DNA of 64,000 bases from Bifidobacterium lemurum (GCF_014898175.1 NZ_CP062948.1:2604001-2668000), one strand, 5' to 3'. Counted from the stretch's first letter, positions 52,374-61,470 are shown. Translations and numbers: made by a program. The notes: generated from the sequence alone by a model not told the origin.

Positions 52374-53084
52374 ATGACGGCCCCATTCCCCGAACCCCAT
52401 TTCGCCATCTCCCTGTACTGCTCCGACTTCCGCAACCCGGCCCCGCAGGTCGAATACCTCAACACCGTGGCCGACACCTACCACGTCGACATCATGGACG
52501 GGCACTTCTCCCCCAGCATGGGCCTGTGCACCTCCTGGATCGAACAGATCCTGCCCCTGAGCACCCTGCGCAACGAGGTGCATATGATGGTCACCGACCC
52601 CGACCATTGGATCGACCAGCTGGTGGCCGCCGGCGCGACCATGCTCACCCCGCACGTCGAATCGCTCGGCGCGCACGCCTTCCGCACCCTGCGCATCATC
52701 CGCGAGAACGGATGCGGCGCCGGAATCGCCGTGAACCCGCTGACCTCCTTCGCCGAATGCGAGATGCTGCTGGAACGCGTGGACCTCGTCACCGTGATGA
52801 CCGTGGAGATCGGATACAGCGGCGAGCCGCTCATCCCCGAAACCCTGCGCAAGATCGAACAGTTGGCGCGATTCCGCGACGAACACGGACTGAACTACGA
52901 GATCCAGATCGACGGCTCGTGCAACGAGAAGAACTTCAAAACCATGCGCGAGGCCGGAGCGGACACCTTCGTGCTCGGCAACACCGGCATCTTCAAACGC
53001 GACCCCGATATCCGCAAGGCCTGGGCAATGACGCTGGACGCCTACGAGCAGGCCACCGGCGAGAAAACCGCCAACAACCGCTGA
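52374..53084 (+). CDS. AlsE-type hexulose/pentulose-phosphate 3-epimerase
   Basis: 236-residue TIM barrel of the ribulose-phosphate 3-epimerase family. Metal/catalytic residues: His37 and Asp39 in YHVDIMDGHF, His70 in EVHMMV, Asp180 in EIQIDGSC. In D-allulose-6-phosphate 3-epimerase (AlsE) the same framework converts allulose 6-phosphate to fructose 6-phosphate; sequence details favour AlsE over housekeeping Rpe but do not prove it. ATG 52374 follows AAGGA. The SIS isomerase gene begins 34 bases later. Confidence 0.78.
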   Translation: MTAPFPEPHFAISLYCSDFRNPAPQVEYLNTVADTYHVDIMDGHFSPSMGLCTSWIEQILPLSTLRNEVHMMVTDPDHWIDQLVAAGATMLTPHVESLGAHAFRTLRIIRENGCGAGIAVNPLTSFAECEMLLERVDLVTVMTVEIGYSGEPLIPETLRKIEQLARFRDEHGLNYEIQIDGSCNEKNFKTMREAGADTFVLGNTGIFKRDPDIRKAWAMTLDAYEQATGEKTANNR

Positions 53085-53118
53085 GAACGCACGCCACCGC
53101 AAGAAAGGAACGCATATC

Positions 53119-53685
53119 ATGACCGCAACGACCTCATTCCGCGAATGCGAACGCATCATCGTCAACGAACTGTCCGACGTGCTCGCCAACGTCGATGAGA
53201 ACCAGATCGACCAGCTGGTCGGCATGATCACCGACGCGCGCAAGGTGTTCTTCGTCGGCGTGGGCCGCGTGCAGCTGGCTTTGGAGGCCATCGCCAAGCG
53301 CCTCGCGCATCTGGGCATCGACACCGTGATGGTGGGACAGATCACCGAGCCGGCCATCTGCGACCGGGACCTGCTCATCGTCGGCTCGGGCTCCGGAAAA
53401 ACCGGCTTTCCCCTGTTCATCGCAGGCAAGGCAAAGCAGTACGGTGCCAAGGTGGCGCGCATCGGCATCGTGGAGGAATGCCCGATGACGCCGTACACCG
53501 ATCTGTTCGTGCATGTGCCCGCCGCGGGCAAGCCGGGATCGGGCACCAAGCCGAGCGAGCAGCCGATGACCAGCCTGTTCGAGCAGTCGCTGCTGTTGGT
53601 CGGCGACGCCATCGCCATGTCCATGGTACGGGAGAGGCACATCGATCTCGATTCGCTGTGGGAGTTCCACGCGAACCTCGAGTAG
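53119..53685 (+). CDS. hxlB: 6-phospho-3-hexuloisomerase-like SIS protein
   Basis: 188-residue SIS-domain protein of the HxlB/PHI family: VFFVGVGRVQLALEAIAKRLAHLG, VGSGSGKTGF and KPSEQPMTSLFEQSLLLVGDA. HxlB converts 3-hexulose 6-phosphate to fructose 6-phosphate, normally after hexulose-phosphate synthase (HxlA) in formaldehyde fixation. No hxlA is present here; instead an AlsE-type epimerase precedes it. AAGAAAGGAA precedes ATG 53119. A strong terminator ends the operon. Confidence 0.82.
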   Translation: MTATTSFRECERIIVNELSDVLANVDENQIDQLVGMITDARKVFFVGVGRVQLALEAIAKRLAHLGIDTVMVGQITEPAICDRDLLIVGSGSGKTGFPLFIAGKAKQYGAKVARIGIVEECPMTPYTDLFVHVPAAGKPGSGTKPSEQPMTSLFEQSLLLVGDAIAMSMVRERHIDLDSLWEFHANLE

Positions 53686-53706
53686 CCCCAATCCGCCTCC
53701 GACATG

Positions 53707-53747
53707 ACGAAGCCCACGCCCGCTGGAACGCGCGGCGTGGGCTTCGT
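53707..53747. terminator. Bidirectional terminator
   Basis: ACGAAGCCCACGCC and GGCGTGGGCTTCGT are perfect 14-bp arms between the hxlB-like gene and the converging uracil permease gene. Confidence 0.85.
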
Positions 53748-53767
53748 CGTGTAAAACGGACGGCCGA

Positions 53768-55057
53768 TCACTTCACGTCGGGATCGTCCTTGTCGATGGT
53801 GCCGGTGGCCTTGCCGATGGCCTTGAGGCCGTGGTAGGCGACGAGCACGGCGATGGTGCCGAGGGCGATGCCGTTGAAGGAGACGCCCTGGATGGCGAAG
53901 GTGAAGTCGGCGATGCCGATGATCATCACGATGGCCGCGGTCATCACGTTGATCGGCTTGTCGAAGTTGACCTTGTTCTCCACCCAGATGCGCACGCCGA
54001 TCATGCCGATCATGCCGTAGAGCAGCGTGGTCACGCCGCCGAGCACGCCGGAGGGGATCGTGTTGATGATCGCGCCGAACTTCGGGCACAGGCTCAGCAG
54101 CAGGGCGAAGCCGGCCGCGCACCAGTAGGCGGCGGTCGAATACACCTTGGTCGCGGCCATCACGCCGATGTTCTCGCCGTAGGTGGTGGTGCCGGAACCG
54201 CCGCCGAAGCCGGCGATCGCGGTGCCCAGGCCGTCGGCGAACAGGGCGGTGCCCATCTGGCCGTCGTAGTCGCGGCCGGTCATCTGGGCCACGGACTTGA
54301 CGTGGCCGACGTTCTCGGCGACGAGCACGAGCACCACGGGGATGAACATGGGCAGGATCGAGAAGTCGACCTGCGGCAGGTGGAACTGCGGCAGACCGAT
54401 CCAGTCGGCCTCGCCGATGGCGGAGAAGTCGACCTGGCCGCGGATGCAGGCGTAGATGTAGCCGACGATCACGCCGAGCAGGATGTTGAGTCGTCCGAGC
54501 AGTCCGCGGAAGAGCACGGCGATGAGCAGCACGGCCAGCAGGGTCACCAGCGCGGTGTCGGGCGCGGCCTGGAAGTTGGTCCACACGCTGGGGGCCAGGT
54601 TGAAGCCGATGATGGCGACGATGGCGCCGTTGACGACCGGCGGCATGATGATGTCGATCCACTTGGCGCCGGCGTAGTGCACGAGCACGCCGACGAGCGC
54701 GAGCAGCAGGCCGGTGACCAGGATGCCGAAGCTGGCCACGGCGATGCCCTTGTTCGCCGTGGTGACGGCGGTGATCGGGGCGATGAAGCCGAACGACGAG
54801 CCGAGGTAGCTGGGCAGCACGTTCTTGTTGATGAGCAGGAACAGCGCGGTCGACATGGCCGTGAAGAACAGCGTGGTCGACGGATCGAAGCCGGTCAGGA
54901 TCGGCACGAGGAAGGTCGCGCCGAACATGGCGATCACATGCTGCGCGCCGATGCCGATGGTGCGGCCCCAGGTCAGGCGCTCGTCGGGTTCGACGACCTC
55001 GCCCGGCTTGAGCGTCTTGCCGTCGCCGTGCAGCGCCCAGGAGAACAGGTTGGACAA
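53768..55057 (-). CDS. uraA: NCS2 uracil permease
   Basis: 429 residues from TTG 55055-55057, which follows GAGGAG by 5 bases; a longer frame from 55195 is not family-like. About 14 membrane segments, and the uracil-branch signature FGGGSGTTTYGENIGVMAATKV (as GGGSGTTTYGENIGV and MAATKV). It imports uracil with protons for pyrimidine salvage. It stands alone. Confidence 0.9.
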   Translation of the reverse strand: MSNLFSWALHGDGKTLKPGEVVEPDERLTWGRTIGIGAQHVIAMFGATFLVPILTGFDPSTTLFFTAMSTALFLLINKNVLPSYLGSSFGFIAPITAVTTANKGIAVASFGILVTGLLLALVGVLVHYAGAKWIDIIMPPVVNGAIVAIIGFNLAPSVWTNFQAAPDTALVTLLAVLLIAVLFRGLLGRLNILLGVIVGYIYACIRGQVDFSAIGEADWIGLPQFHLPQVDFSILPMFIPVVLVLVAENVGHVKSVAQMTGRDYDGQMGTALFADGLGTAIAGFGGGSGTTTYGENIGVMAATKVYSTAAYWCAAGFALLLSLCPKFGAIINTIPSGVLGGVTTLLYGMIGMIGVRIWVENKVNFDKPINVMTAAIVMIIGIADFTFAIQGVSFNGIALGTIAVLVAYHGLKAIGKATGTIDKDDPDVK

Positions 55058-55224
55058 TGGAGTCTCCTCACTTCTTGTATGGGTGCGGGCGCCACCCTGC
55101 GCGGCCCGGTTCCGGCTCGCCGCCTCCGACCCGCGCGTGGGGCCGCCCGCATATTCCTTGGTTATTGTAATCGCCCCATCGTCCTCGTGCGTCACCCGCC
55201 GGTTACATGCCCGTCGCCGGACGG

Positions 55225-56154
55225 TCAGAACAGTTGTTTGTCCGCCAGCCAGGCCTTGGCGATATCGGCCGCGGACTCCTTGTCGAGCGTGCTGGAGGCG
55301 TTCATCTCCTGCAGGTCTTCGGTGGTCAGCGCGGCCTGGACGGCGTTGATCACCGCCTTGGCTTCGTCGTCCAGCGCGTCCGAGGCGGCCAGCGGCACCA
55401 CGTTCTGCGCGACGATCATATGCTCGGGATCGTCGAGCAGCACGAAATCGTTCTCGGCGATCAGCGGCGAGGTGGAGTCGAAACGCGCGAACTGCACCTC
55501 GCCGTCAGCCAGCGCCTTGGCGGTGTTCTGCCCGCCGCCGTCGTTGATCGGCACCAAAGTGACGCCGAGCCGGTACTTGGTCCTCAATCCTTCGATGCCG
55601 TAGGGACGCGTGGAGAATTCCGGAGGCGCGGCCACTTCAAGGTCGTCGCCCAGTTTGGCGAGGTCTCCGATGGATGTGATGCCGTTGGCCTCGCTGGTCT
55701 CACGGGTCACGGCGAAGCTGTCGGAGTCCTGGGCCTCGGCTTTGTCGAGCACCGTCATGCCGTCCGGCAACGCGGCCGGCAGTTCCTCGTAGACCTCGTC
55801 GGCGGTCACCGCGGCGCTGTCGGCGTCATAGTATTGCAGGAGGTTGCCCGTGTATTCGGGGACCATATCGATGGATCCGTCCTCGAGCGCGGCCAGATAC
55901 ACGTCCCGAGATCCGATGTTGGCTTTGACGCTCGCCTCGATGCCGTTGTCGTTCAACGCCTGCGCGTAGATGTTGGCGAGGATCTCGCTTTCCGCGAAGT
56001 TCGCCGATCCGACGACCAGAGCGTCGGCCGCATTCCCCTCCTGCGACGCGCCGTCGGCGAAGGGGTCGGATCCTCCGCACGCGGCCAGCGCGCCGACAAG
56101 CAGCGCGGCCACGCCGGTGATCGCGAATGTTCTGGTGATGTTTCCGATGGTCAT
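55225..56154 (-). CDS. OpuC/ProX-type osmoprotectant-binding lipoprotein
   Basis: 309 residues. A signal peptide ends in the lipobox LVGALAAC (Cys26), so it is membrane-anchored outside the cell. The OpuAC-type fold is marked by VGSANFAESEILANIYAQAL, then MVPEYTGNLLQYY and FARFDSTSPLI. It delivers glycine betaine, carnitine or choline to the adjacent permeases. Last gene of a four-gene operon in the order ATPase, permease, permease, binding protein. Confidence 0.9.
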   Translation of the reverse strand: MTIGNITRTFAITGVAALLVGALAACGGSDPFADGASQEGNAADALVVGSANFAESEILANIYAQALNDNGIEASVKANIGSRDVYLAALEDGSIDMVPEYTGNLLQYYDADSAAVTADEVYEELPAALPDGMTVLDKAEAQDSDSFAVTRETSEANGITSIGDLAKLGDDLEVAAPPEFSTRPYGIEGLRTKYRLGVTLVPINDGGGQNTAKALADGEVQFARFDSTSPLIAENDFVLLDDPEHMIVAQNVVPLAASDALDDEAKAVINAVQAALTTEDLQEMNASSTLDKESAADIAKAWLADKQLF

Positions 56155-56214
56155 ATTCTTTCCTTTCCTGAAAAACTTGGACGTGGACGGGCGTCGGCGC
56201 GACCGCCGCCCGCC

Positions 56215-56880
56215 CTATGAGACGTGCGACGCGACGGCCGAGAGCTTCTGCGCGGCGGCGAACAGCCCGTCGACGAGCAGCTCGATCACGATGATGATGA
56301 GCGAGCCGGCGAGCATCTGGGTGTAGTCCTGCACGGCGAGGCCGTCGATGAGATAGCGGCCGAGCCCTTCGATCGGCAGGTAGGCGGCCACCGTCCATGT
56401 GGCGACGATCTGCACCGCGGCGGACCGGATTCCCGAGACGATCAACGGCAAGGCGATGGGGATCTCCACTTGCGTGAGTATCCCCCACTCGCTGAATCCG
56501 ACGGCGCGCGACGCCTCGACCACGGAGCGGTCGACCGAAGCGATGCCGGAATACGTTCCGGCCAGCACCGGAGGAATGGCCAGCAACACCAACGAGACCA
56601 TGGGAGCCCCCAATCCCAGGCCCATCCACAGCGACAGCACGCACAGTAGTCCCAACGTGGGCAGCGCGCGCAAAGCGCCGGTGAACGGAACCACAAGCTC
56701 GCGGAATCTGCCGGTGTGCCCCACATACAGTCCGACCGGTATGGCGATGGCCATGGTGGCCAGCAGCGTGACCGCGCAATAGGCGAGATAGATGCCGGTG
56801 CGCGAGAGGATGCCGGTCGAACCCTGCCAATTGGCGGGATCGGCCATCCATCGCAGCACGTTCGCATAGGCGTCGTTCAT
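56215..56880 (-). CDS. OpuC-type ABC permease 2
   Basis: 221 residues, five to six membrane segments; the coupling motif EASRAVGFSEWGILTQVEIPIALPLI (as EASRAVGFSEWGIL and EIPIALPLI) is the EAA loop that contacts the ATPase. ATG 56878-56880 has AGAGGTGG upstream and overlaps the first permease's stop by 4 bases. Confidence 0.9.
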   Translation of the reverse strand: MNDAYANVLRWMADPANWQGSTGILSRTGIYLAYCAVTLLATMAIAIPVGLYVGHTGRFRELVVPFTGALRALPTLGLLCVLSLWMGLGLGAPMVSLVLLAIPPVLAGTYSGIASVDRSVVEASRAVGFSEWGILTQVEIPIALPLIVSGIRSAAVQIVATWTVAAYLPIEGLGRYLIDGLAVQDYTQMLAGSLIIIVIELLVDGLFAAAQKLSAVASHVS

Positions 56881-57533
56881 CGGATATCCACCTCTTTCCT
56901 TCCCACTCGCGTCCATGGCATGGCCATGGCCCCGCCCCACACCAGCAGCCTGTCGAAGACGAGGGCGATTAGCACGGTGCCGACACCGCCCACAAGAATC
57001 TCGGTGGCGTATCCGCGCTGATACCCCTCCACAAAGAGGAATCCCAACGAGTTCACGCCGATCAGCGATCCCACGGTCACCAGGCTCACCGTGCTCACGG
57101 CGACCACACGCATGCCGGCGAGCAGCACCGGGCCGGCCTGAGGCGATTCCACCGCGAAGAACCTACCCAACCTGCCGAATCCCACGGCGGTGGCCGAGGT
57201 GACCAGCTGGGGATCGACCGACGCGAAGGCATCCGCCGCGTACCGTGTCATCAGCGCCACCGCGTACATCGCCAACGCCACCTCGATGTTCAGCGGATCG
57301 AGGATACGTGTGCCCAACAGCGAGGGCAGCACCATAAGCAGCGGCAGCGAGGGGATCGCGTACAACACGCCGACGAGCGCGAGCACCACGCCGCGCAGGC
57401 GGCCGAGCGCGTTCGCCGCCCATCCCAACGGCACCGCGACGATCAGCCCCACGACGATGGGCAGCGCGCTCAGCCAGACATGCGCCCAGGCATATCCCAT
57501 GATGTCGGCGGCGTTGTTCATGAACCAGACCAT
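56877..57533 (-). CDS. OpuC-type ABC permease 1
   Basis: 218 residues, five to six membrane segments, with the EAA-type loop TSATAVGFGRLGRFFAVESP. It forms the heterodimeric channel with permease 2 for uptake of compatible solutes. It begins one base after the ATPase gene ends. Confidence 0.9.
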   Translation of the reverse strand: MVWFMNNAADIMGYAWAHVWLSALPIVVGLIVAVPLGWAANALGRLRGVVLALVGVLYAIPSLPLLMVLPSLLGTRILDPLNIEVALAMYAVALMTRYAADAFASVDPQLVTSATAVGFGRLGRFFAVESPQAGPVLLAGMRVVAVSTVSLVTVGSLIGVNSLGFLFVEGYQRGYATEILVGGVGTVLIALVFDRLLVWGGAMAMPWTRVGRKEVDIR

Positions 57534-57534
57534 T

Positions 57535-58278
57535 TCAACGCTCCACTCTCGGCCGGCTCGCCTCGATGAAGGCTCGCACGGTGTCGTTGGCCGGATGCTC
57601 CAGCAGCTCCCGCGGGTCGGCCACCTGCTCGACCACGCCGCCTTCGGACAGCACGGCCACGCGGTCGGCGAGGAACAGCGCCTCGTTGATGTCGTGGGTG
57701 ACGAACAGCACCGTGACGCCGAGCTCGGCGTGCAGCCGCTTGACCTCGTTCTGCAGCTCGCGGCGCACCATGGGATCGACCGCGGAGAAAGGCTCGTCCA
57801 TCAGCAGGATCGACGACTCGCAGGCCAACGCCCTCGCCACGCCGACGCGCTGCTGCTGGCCGCCGGACAGTTGAACGGGATATCGTCCGGCCAGGGCCGG
57901 GTCCAATCCCACATGTTCCATCAATCCCAAAGCCTTCGCCCGCGCCTCACGCCGACCGACGCCGTTGAGACGCGGAACGGTGGCGATGTTGTCCACCACG
58001 GTGCGGTGGGGCAGCAGACCGCCGCCTTGGATCACATAGCCGATGGAGCGACGCAGCCGCACCGGATCGGCTTCGGCCACGTCGGCGCCGTCGACGAGCA
58101 CACGGCCCGCCGTGGGATCCACCATGCGATTGACCATGCGCAGCAGGGTGGTTTTGCCTGATCCCGACGATCCCACCAGAACAAGCAGCTCGCCGTCGTC
58201 GACCGTCAGACTGACATCGCCGACCGCCTGAGTGCCATCGGAATAGGTTTTCCCCGCATGTTCGAAAACGATGCTCAC
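57535..58278 (-). CDS. OpuC-type ABC transporter ATPase
   Basis: 247 residues: Walker A GSSGSGKTT, Q-loop GYVIQGGGLLPHRTV (the GYVIQ...GLFPH-type motif of the osmoprotectant/QAT branch), signature [15 protein letters not shown], Walker B ILLMDEPFSAVDP and H-loop VTHDINEA. It lacks the C-terminal CBS domains that sense ionic strength in OpuA/OpuCA (those proteins are about 380-400 residues), so activity control must differ. First gene of the operon. Confidence 0.92.
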   Translation of the reverse strand: MSIVFEHAGKTYSDGTQAVGDVSLTVDDGELLVLVGSSGSGKTTLLRMVNRMVDPTAGRVLVDGADVAEADPVRLRRSIGYVIQGGGLLPHRTVVDNIATVPRLNGVGRREARAKALGLMEHVGLDPALAGRYPVQLSGGQQQRVGVARALACESSILLMDEPFSAVDPMVRRELQNEVKRLHAELGVTVLFVTHDINEALFLADRVAVLSEGGVVEQVADPRELLEHPANDTVRAFIEASRPRVER

Positions 58279-58364
58279 CGTTCCCCCCTATGACTTGCGA
58301 TTGGTCGCGGAACGTAGGGCCGTGGCCACACGCTCCGCGTGCTGATGCTCCGCAACTTTATATA

Positions 58365-58418
58365 TCGATTCGTAATATGTCAATATCGGTGTGTCTCGAT
58401 TCGATATATCTCGATTCG
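58365..58418. promoter_or_regulatory. PadR operator repeats
   Basis: TCGATTCG occurs three times in direct orientation (58365-58372, 58396-58403, 58411-58418) in an AT-rich stretch ending 15 bases before padR, with TATATATCG/CGATATATC variants between. Candidate autoregulatory site. Confidence 0.5.
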
Positions 58419-58433
58419 GTGTATTATGGCTGC

Positions 58434-59000
58434 ATGATCGAACTCATGATTCTGGGGTTCCTTGCGGAGGGACCCCTTCACGGCTATGAACTCCGCAAGA
58501 AGATGGACCAGCTTATGGGCTATGCGCGGCCGATCAGCTATGGCACCATCTATCCCGCCATCCACCGCCTCACCGACAAGGGGCTGCTCACGGAGCGCAC
58601 CGTCCCCGGATCGGGCGTCACCCAGCGCAAGATGCTCACCCTCACCGACGCGGGACGCGAACGCCTCGAACAGATGCTGCGCGAGGCCGACGGGCTGACC
58701 ATCACGGACCTCAACCATTTCAACGTGGTGCTTTCGTTCCTCTCCGAACTGCCCGATGAGGAGGAACGGCGGGCGGTGCTGCGCCGACGGTTGGATTTCC
58801 TCGAGCAGCCGGCGAGCTTCTTCTATCAGGGCGACCGACCGATTCAATCCAAGGCGATCAGTGACCCTTACCGCAGAGGAGTGTTCGTGTCGGCGGCCGC
58901 GTTCCGCAACGCGCAGATCGAATGGCTGCACTCCATGCTCGATGACGGAAAACCGTCGGACGCGTCCGCCGCATCGGACGAGACGGAGGCGGATGCGTGA
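58434..59000 (+). CDS. PadR-family transcriptional regulator
   Basis: 188 residues. The PadR winged HTH spans 1-80 (MILGFLAEGPLHGYELRKKM, SYGTIYPAIHRLTDKGLL, RKMLTLTDAGRERLEQML) and a helical Vir_act_alpha_C-type dimerisation domain follows. ATG 58434 places the TCGATTCG repeats upstream. It overlaps the oxidoreductase gene by one base, so that enzyme is the likely co-regulated partner. Confidence 0.88.
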   Translation: MIELMILGFLAEGPLHGYELRKKMDQLMGYARPISYGTIYPAIHRLTDKGLLTERTVPGSGVTQRKMLTLTDAGRERLEQMLREADGLTITDLNHFNVVLSFLSELPDEEERRAVLRRRLDFLEQPASFFYQGDRPIQSKAISDPYRRGVFVSAAAFRNAQIEWLHSMLDDGKPSDASAASDETEADA

Positions 59001-59989
59001 TGAAAGCGGTGGTATTGCACGAGCCCGGTCCCGTCGAACATCTGCACGTATGCGACGTGCCCATGCCGCAACCGCGTTCCGGCTGGGCACGCATCCGGGT
59101 GAAGGCTTTCGGCGTCAACCGGTCGGAACTGTTCACCAGACAAGGACTGTCCGGAGACGCCATCACGTTCCCGCGGATTCTCGGCATCGAGGCGACCGGC
59201 GTCATCGATCTCGACCCCACCGGCACGTTCCGCGAAGGTCAACAGGTGGCGACCATGATGGGCGGCATGGGGCGCGTGTTCGATGGAGGTTACGCGCAAT
59301 ACGTCTGCGTGCCCGTCTCGCAGATCATCCCGTTCCAATCCACCTTGGAATGGGAACGGCTGGGAGCGGTTCCCGAGATGCTGCAAACCGCCTACGGAAG
59401 CCTCACCGTCGGCGTCGACGCCCATGCCGGCGACACGCTGCTCATCCGCGGAGGCACCTCGTCGGTGGGACTGGCGGCCACGGTGCTCGCCAAACGCATG
59501 GGGCTGACCGTGCTGTCGACCACACGCTCCCCCTCCCATGCCGACGTGATGCGCGAAGCGGGGGCGGACATCGTGTTGGTCGACGACGGAGACATCGCCG
59601 CTCAGGTGCGCGCGATGCCGTCTCTCGCCGAGGCCGGCGGAGTGGATGGGGCGATCGAGCTGGTCGGCGCCCCCACACTGAGGGACACCTGCCGCTGCGT
59701 GCGCATGCACGGCACCGTATGTTTCACGGGCATGCTGTCGAACCAATGGACGATTCCAGACTTCTATCCCATCGACTTCCTGCCGCAAGGCGTGCGCCTG
59801 ACGGCGTATTCCGGCGAGGCCTGCGACCTTCCCGCCGACGTGCTGCAGTCGTTTTTGGATGATGTCTCGGCGGGGCGGGCGAACATCCCCATCGGGGCGG
59901 TGTTCGACATCGACCATATTCAGGACGCGCACCGTTTGATGGAGGAGGGCGGCGCCCGAGGGAAGATCGTCGTGACCACCGGCATGTGA
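59000..59989 (+). CDS. Medium-chain quinone-oxidoreductase-like dehydrogenase
   Basis: 329 residues of the zinc-independent MDR branch: VKAFGVNRSELFTRQG, GIEATGVI, the nucleotide motif GGTSSVGLAA (GxxxxxGLAA) and a C-terminal HRLMEEGGARGKIVV. The catalytic and structural zinc cysteines of alcohol dehydrogenases are missing, as in quinone reductases. It probably reduces quinones or enones with NADPH. ATG 59000 overlaps the padR stop; GGAGG lies upstream. Confidence 0.88.
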   Translation: MKAVVLHEPGPVEHLHVCDVPMPQPRSGWARIRVKAFGVNRSELFTRQGLSGDAITFPRILGIEATGVIDLDPTGTFREGQQVATMMGGMGRVFDGGYAQYVCVPVSQIIPFQSTLEWERLGAVPEMLQTAYGSLTVGVDAHAGDTLLIRGGTSSVGLAATVLAKRMGLTVLSTTRSPSHADVMREAGADIVLVDDGDIAAQVRAMPSLAEAGGVDGAIELVGAPTLRDTCRCVRMHGTVCFTGMLSNQWTIPDFYPIDFLPQGVRLTAYSGEACDLPADVLQSFLDDVSAGRANIPIGAVFDIDHIQDAHRLMEEGGARGKIVVTTGM

Positions 59990-60080
59990 CGCATCCTTAC
60001 GATTCGACGCGTCCGACGCGCCGGCATGCGGACAACGCCGACACTTGCGGCCACCATCCAAGTATCGTGGAATGGTTTTG

Positions 60081-60095
60081 CCGGGCGATGCCCGG
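60081..60095 (+). other. Small GC hairpin in the metE-like leader
   Basis: CCGGGC-GAT-GCCCGG, 46 bases upstream of the methyltransferase start. I see no match to known SAM or SAH riboswitch consensus. Confidence 0.3.
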
Positions 60096-60140
60096 GACCC
60101 CGCATCCGACACCGATGCCCCATGAAAGGAACACCCACCC

Positions 60141-61274
60141 ATGACGTATGCGAAGAACGCCCCGTTCCGCGCCGACGTGGTCGGCAGCTATCTGCGCCCC
60201 GCCGAGCTCAAGGACGCCCGCGTGGACTTCGAGGCCGGCAGGATCGACGCCGCCGCGCTCAAGGAGGTCGAGGACCGCGCGATCGCCGATCTGGTCGCCA
60301 AGCAGAAGGCCGCCGGACTCAAGGTCATCACCGACGGCGAGTTCCGCCGCAGCTACTGGCATCTCGATTTCATGTGGGGACTGCAGGGTGTGGAGCGCCG
60401 CTCCGCCTTGCAGGGCTACATGTTCCATGACGAGGAGACGCGCGCCGACACCGCCGTGGTGACCGGCAGGATCGGCGGCGAAAACCACCCCTTCGTCGAA
60501 CATTTCAAGTTCGTCAAGGCGCTTGAGGACGACGGCCAGGTGGCCCGCCAGACGATTCCCGCGCCGATCCAGCTGTATTCGGAGATCACGCTCGACCGCG
60601 CCGAAGGGCAGGTGGAGTCCCTGCGCGCCGTCTATCCGGACGACGAGGCGCTCAAGGCCGACGTCGCCGCCGCCTACCGGCAGGTGCTGGCCGACCTGTA
60701 TGCCGCCGGCTGCCGCAACGTGCAGTTCGACGACTGCACATGGGGCATCTACTGCGACACCGATTTCGTGGCCAAAACCGGCATGAGCGCCGTGGATATC
60801 GAGCAGGTGAGCCGCTTGGGCGTGGAGCTCAACAACGCCGCCATCGCCGGAAGCCCCGAGGATCTGGTCGTCACCACGCATGTGTGCCGCGGCAACTACC
60901 ACTCCACCTACGCGTTCGAAGGCGGCTATGATCCGATCGCGCCGTACCTGTTCGCGGATGAGAACGTGACGGCCTTCTATCTGGAGTTCGACGACGCGCG
61001 CTCAGGCGGTTTCGAACCGCTCAGGCACGTCGCCGACGACAAGACCGTGGTGCTGGGTCTGGTCACCTCGAAGAAGCCCGAGCTTGAGGACGCCGACGTG
61101 ATCAAGGAGCGCATCGCCGAGGCCGCGCGGTACGTGCCGCTGGAGCGCCTGTGCCTGTCCACGCAGTGCGGTTTCGCCTCCACGGAGGAGGGCAACAAGC
61201 TCACCGAGGAGCAGCAGTGGGCCAAAATCGCCCTCGTGCGGTCCGTCGCCGCCGAGGTCTGGTCCGAAGACTGA
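60141..61274 (+). CDS. MetE-C-like methionine synthase family protein (YxjG/YxjH type)
   Basis: 377 residues, equal to the C-terminal catalytic half of cobalamin-independent methionine synthase. Zinc ligands are visible: His and Cys in THVCRGNYHS, Glu in FYLEFDD, and Cys in STQCGFAST. RADVVGSYLRP and VITDGEFRRSYWHLDF are typical. Stand-alone versions methylate homocysteine with an unidentified or corrinoid-protein methyl donor. AAAGGA precedes ATG 60141. A large terminator follows. Confidence 0.88.
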   Translation: MTYAKNAPFRADVVGSYLRPAELKDARVDFEAGRIDAAALKEVEDRAIADLVAKQKAAGLKVITDGEFRRSYWHLDFMWGLQGVERRSALQGYMFHDEETRADTAVVTGRIGGENHPFVEHFKFVKALEDDGQVARQTIPAPIQLYSEITLDRAEGQVESLRAVYPDDEALKADVAAAYRQVLADLYAAGCRNVQFDDCTWGIYCDTDFVAKTGMSAVDIEQVSRLGVELNNAAIAGSPEDLVVTTHVCRGNYHSTYAFEGGYDPIAPYLFADENVTAFYLEFDDARSGGFEPLRHVADDKTVVLGLVTSKKPELEDADVIKERIAEAARYVPLERLCLSTQCGFASTEEGNKLTEEQQWAKIALVRSVAAEVWSED

Positions 61275-61290
61275 TTCCGTCCACGGCCGG

Positions 61291-61361
61291 AAACGCGGAA
61301 ACGGAGTCGGTGAATCCCAAAGCATGCATGCCGGGGATTCACCGGCTCCGTTTCCGCGTTT
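61291..61361. terminator. Long terminator hairpin after the metE-like gene
   Basis: Arms of about 27 bases (61291-61318 and 61333-61361; AAACGCGGAAACGGAG / CTCCGTTTCCGCGTTT) around AAGCATGCATGCCG. Confidence 0.85.
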
Positions 61362-61458
61362 GGAATGATGATGCGGCTTCGCCCGACACGACGAATGATG
61401 CATCCCGAAGGCTGGAGCATCAACCATACCGACACCAAGCCCACCGCGATGGCTCAGT

Positions 61459-61470
61459 TGTCAGCTGACA
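61459..61470. promoter_or_regulatory. Palindrome upstream of yccF
   Basis: TGTCAGCTGACA, perfect 12-bp symmetry, 34 bases before the yccF start. Candidate operator; the regulator is unknown. Confidence 0.3.

Noticed and set aside
53831..55603. 590-codon open frame opposite the uracil permease
   Set aside because: Antisense shadow spanning two genes and the gap between them; no domain.
59990..60140. SAM or SAH riboswitch upstream of the metE-like gene
   Set aside because: Only one 6-bp GC hairpin is present; the conserved cores and pseudoknot elements are not recognisable.
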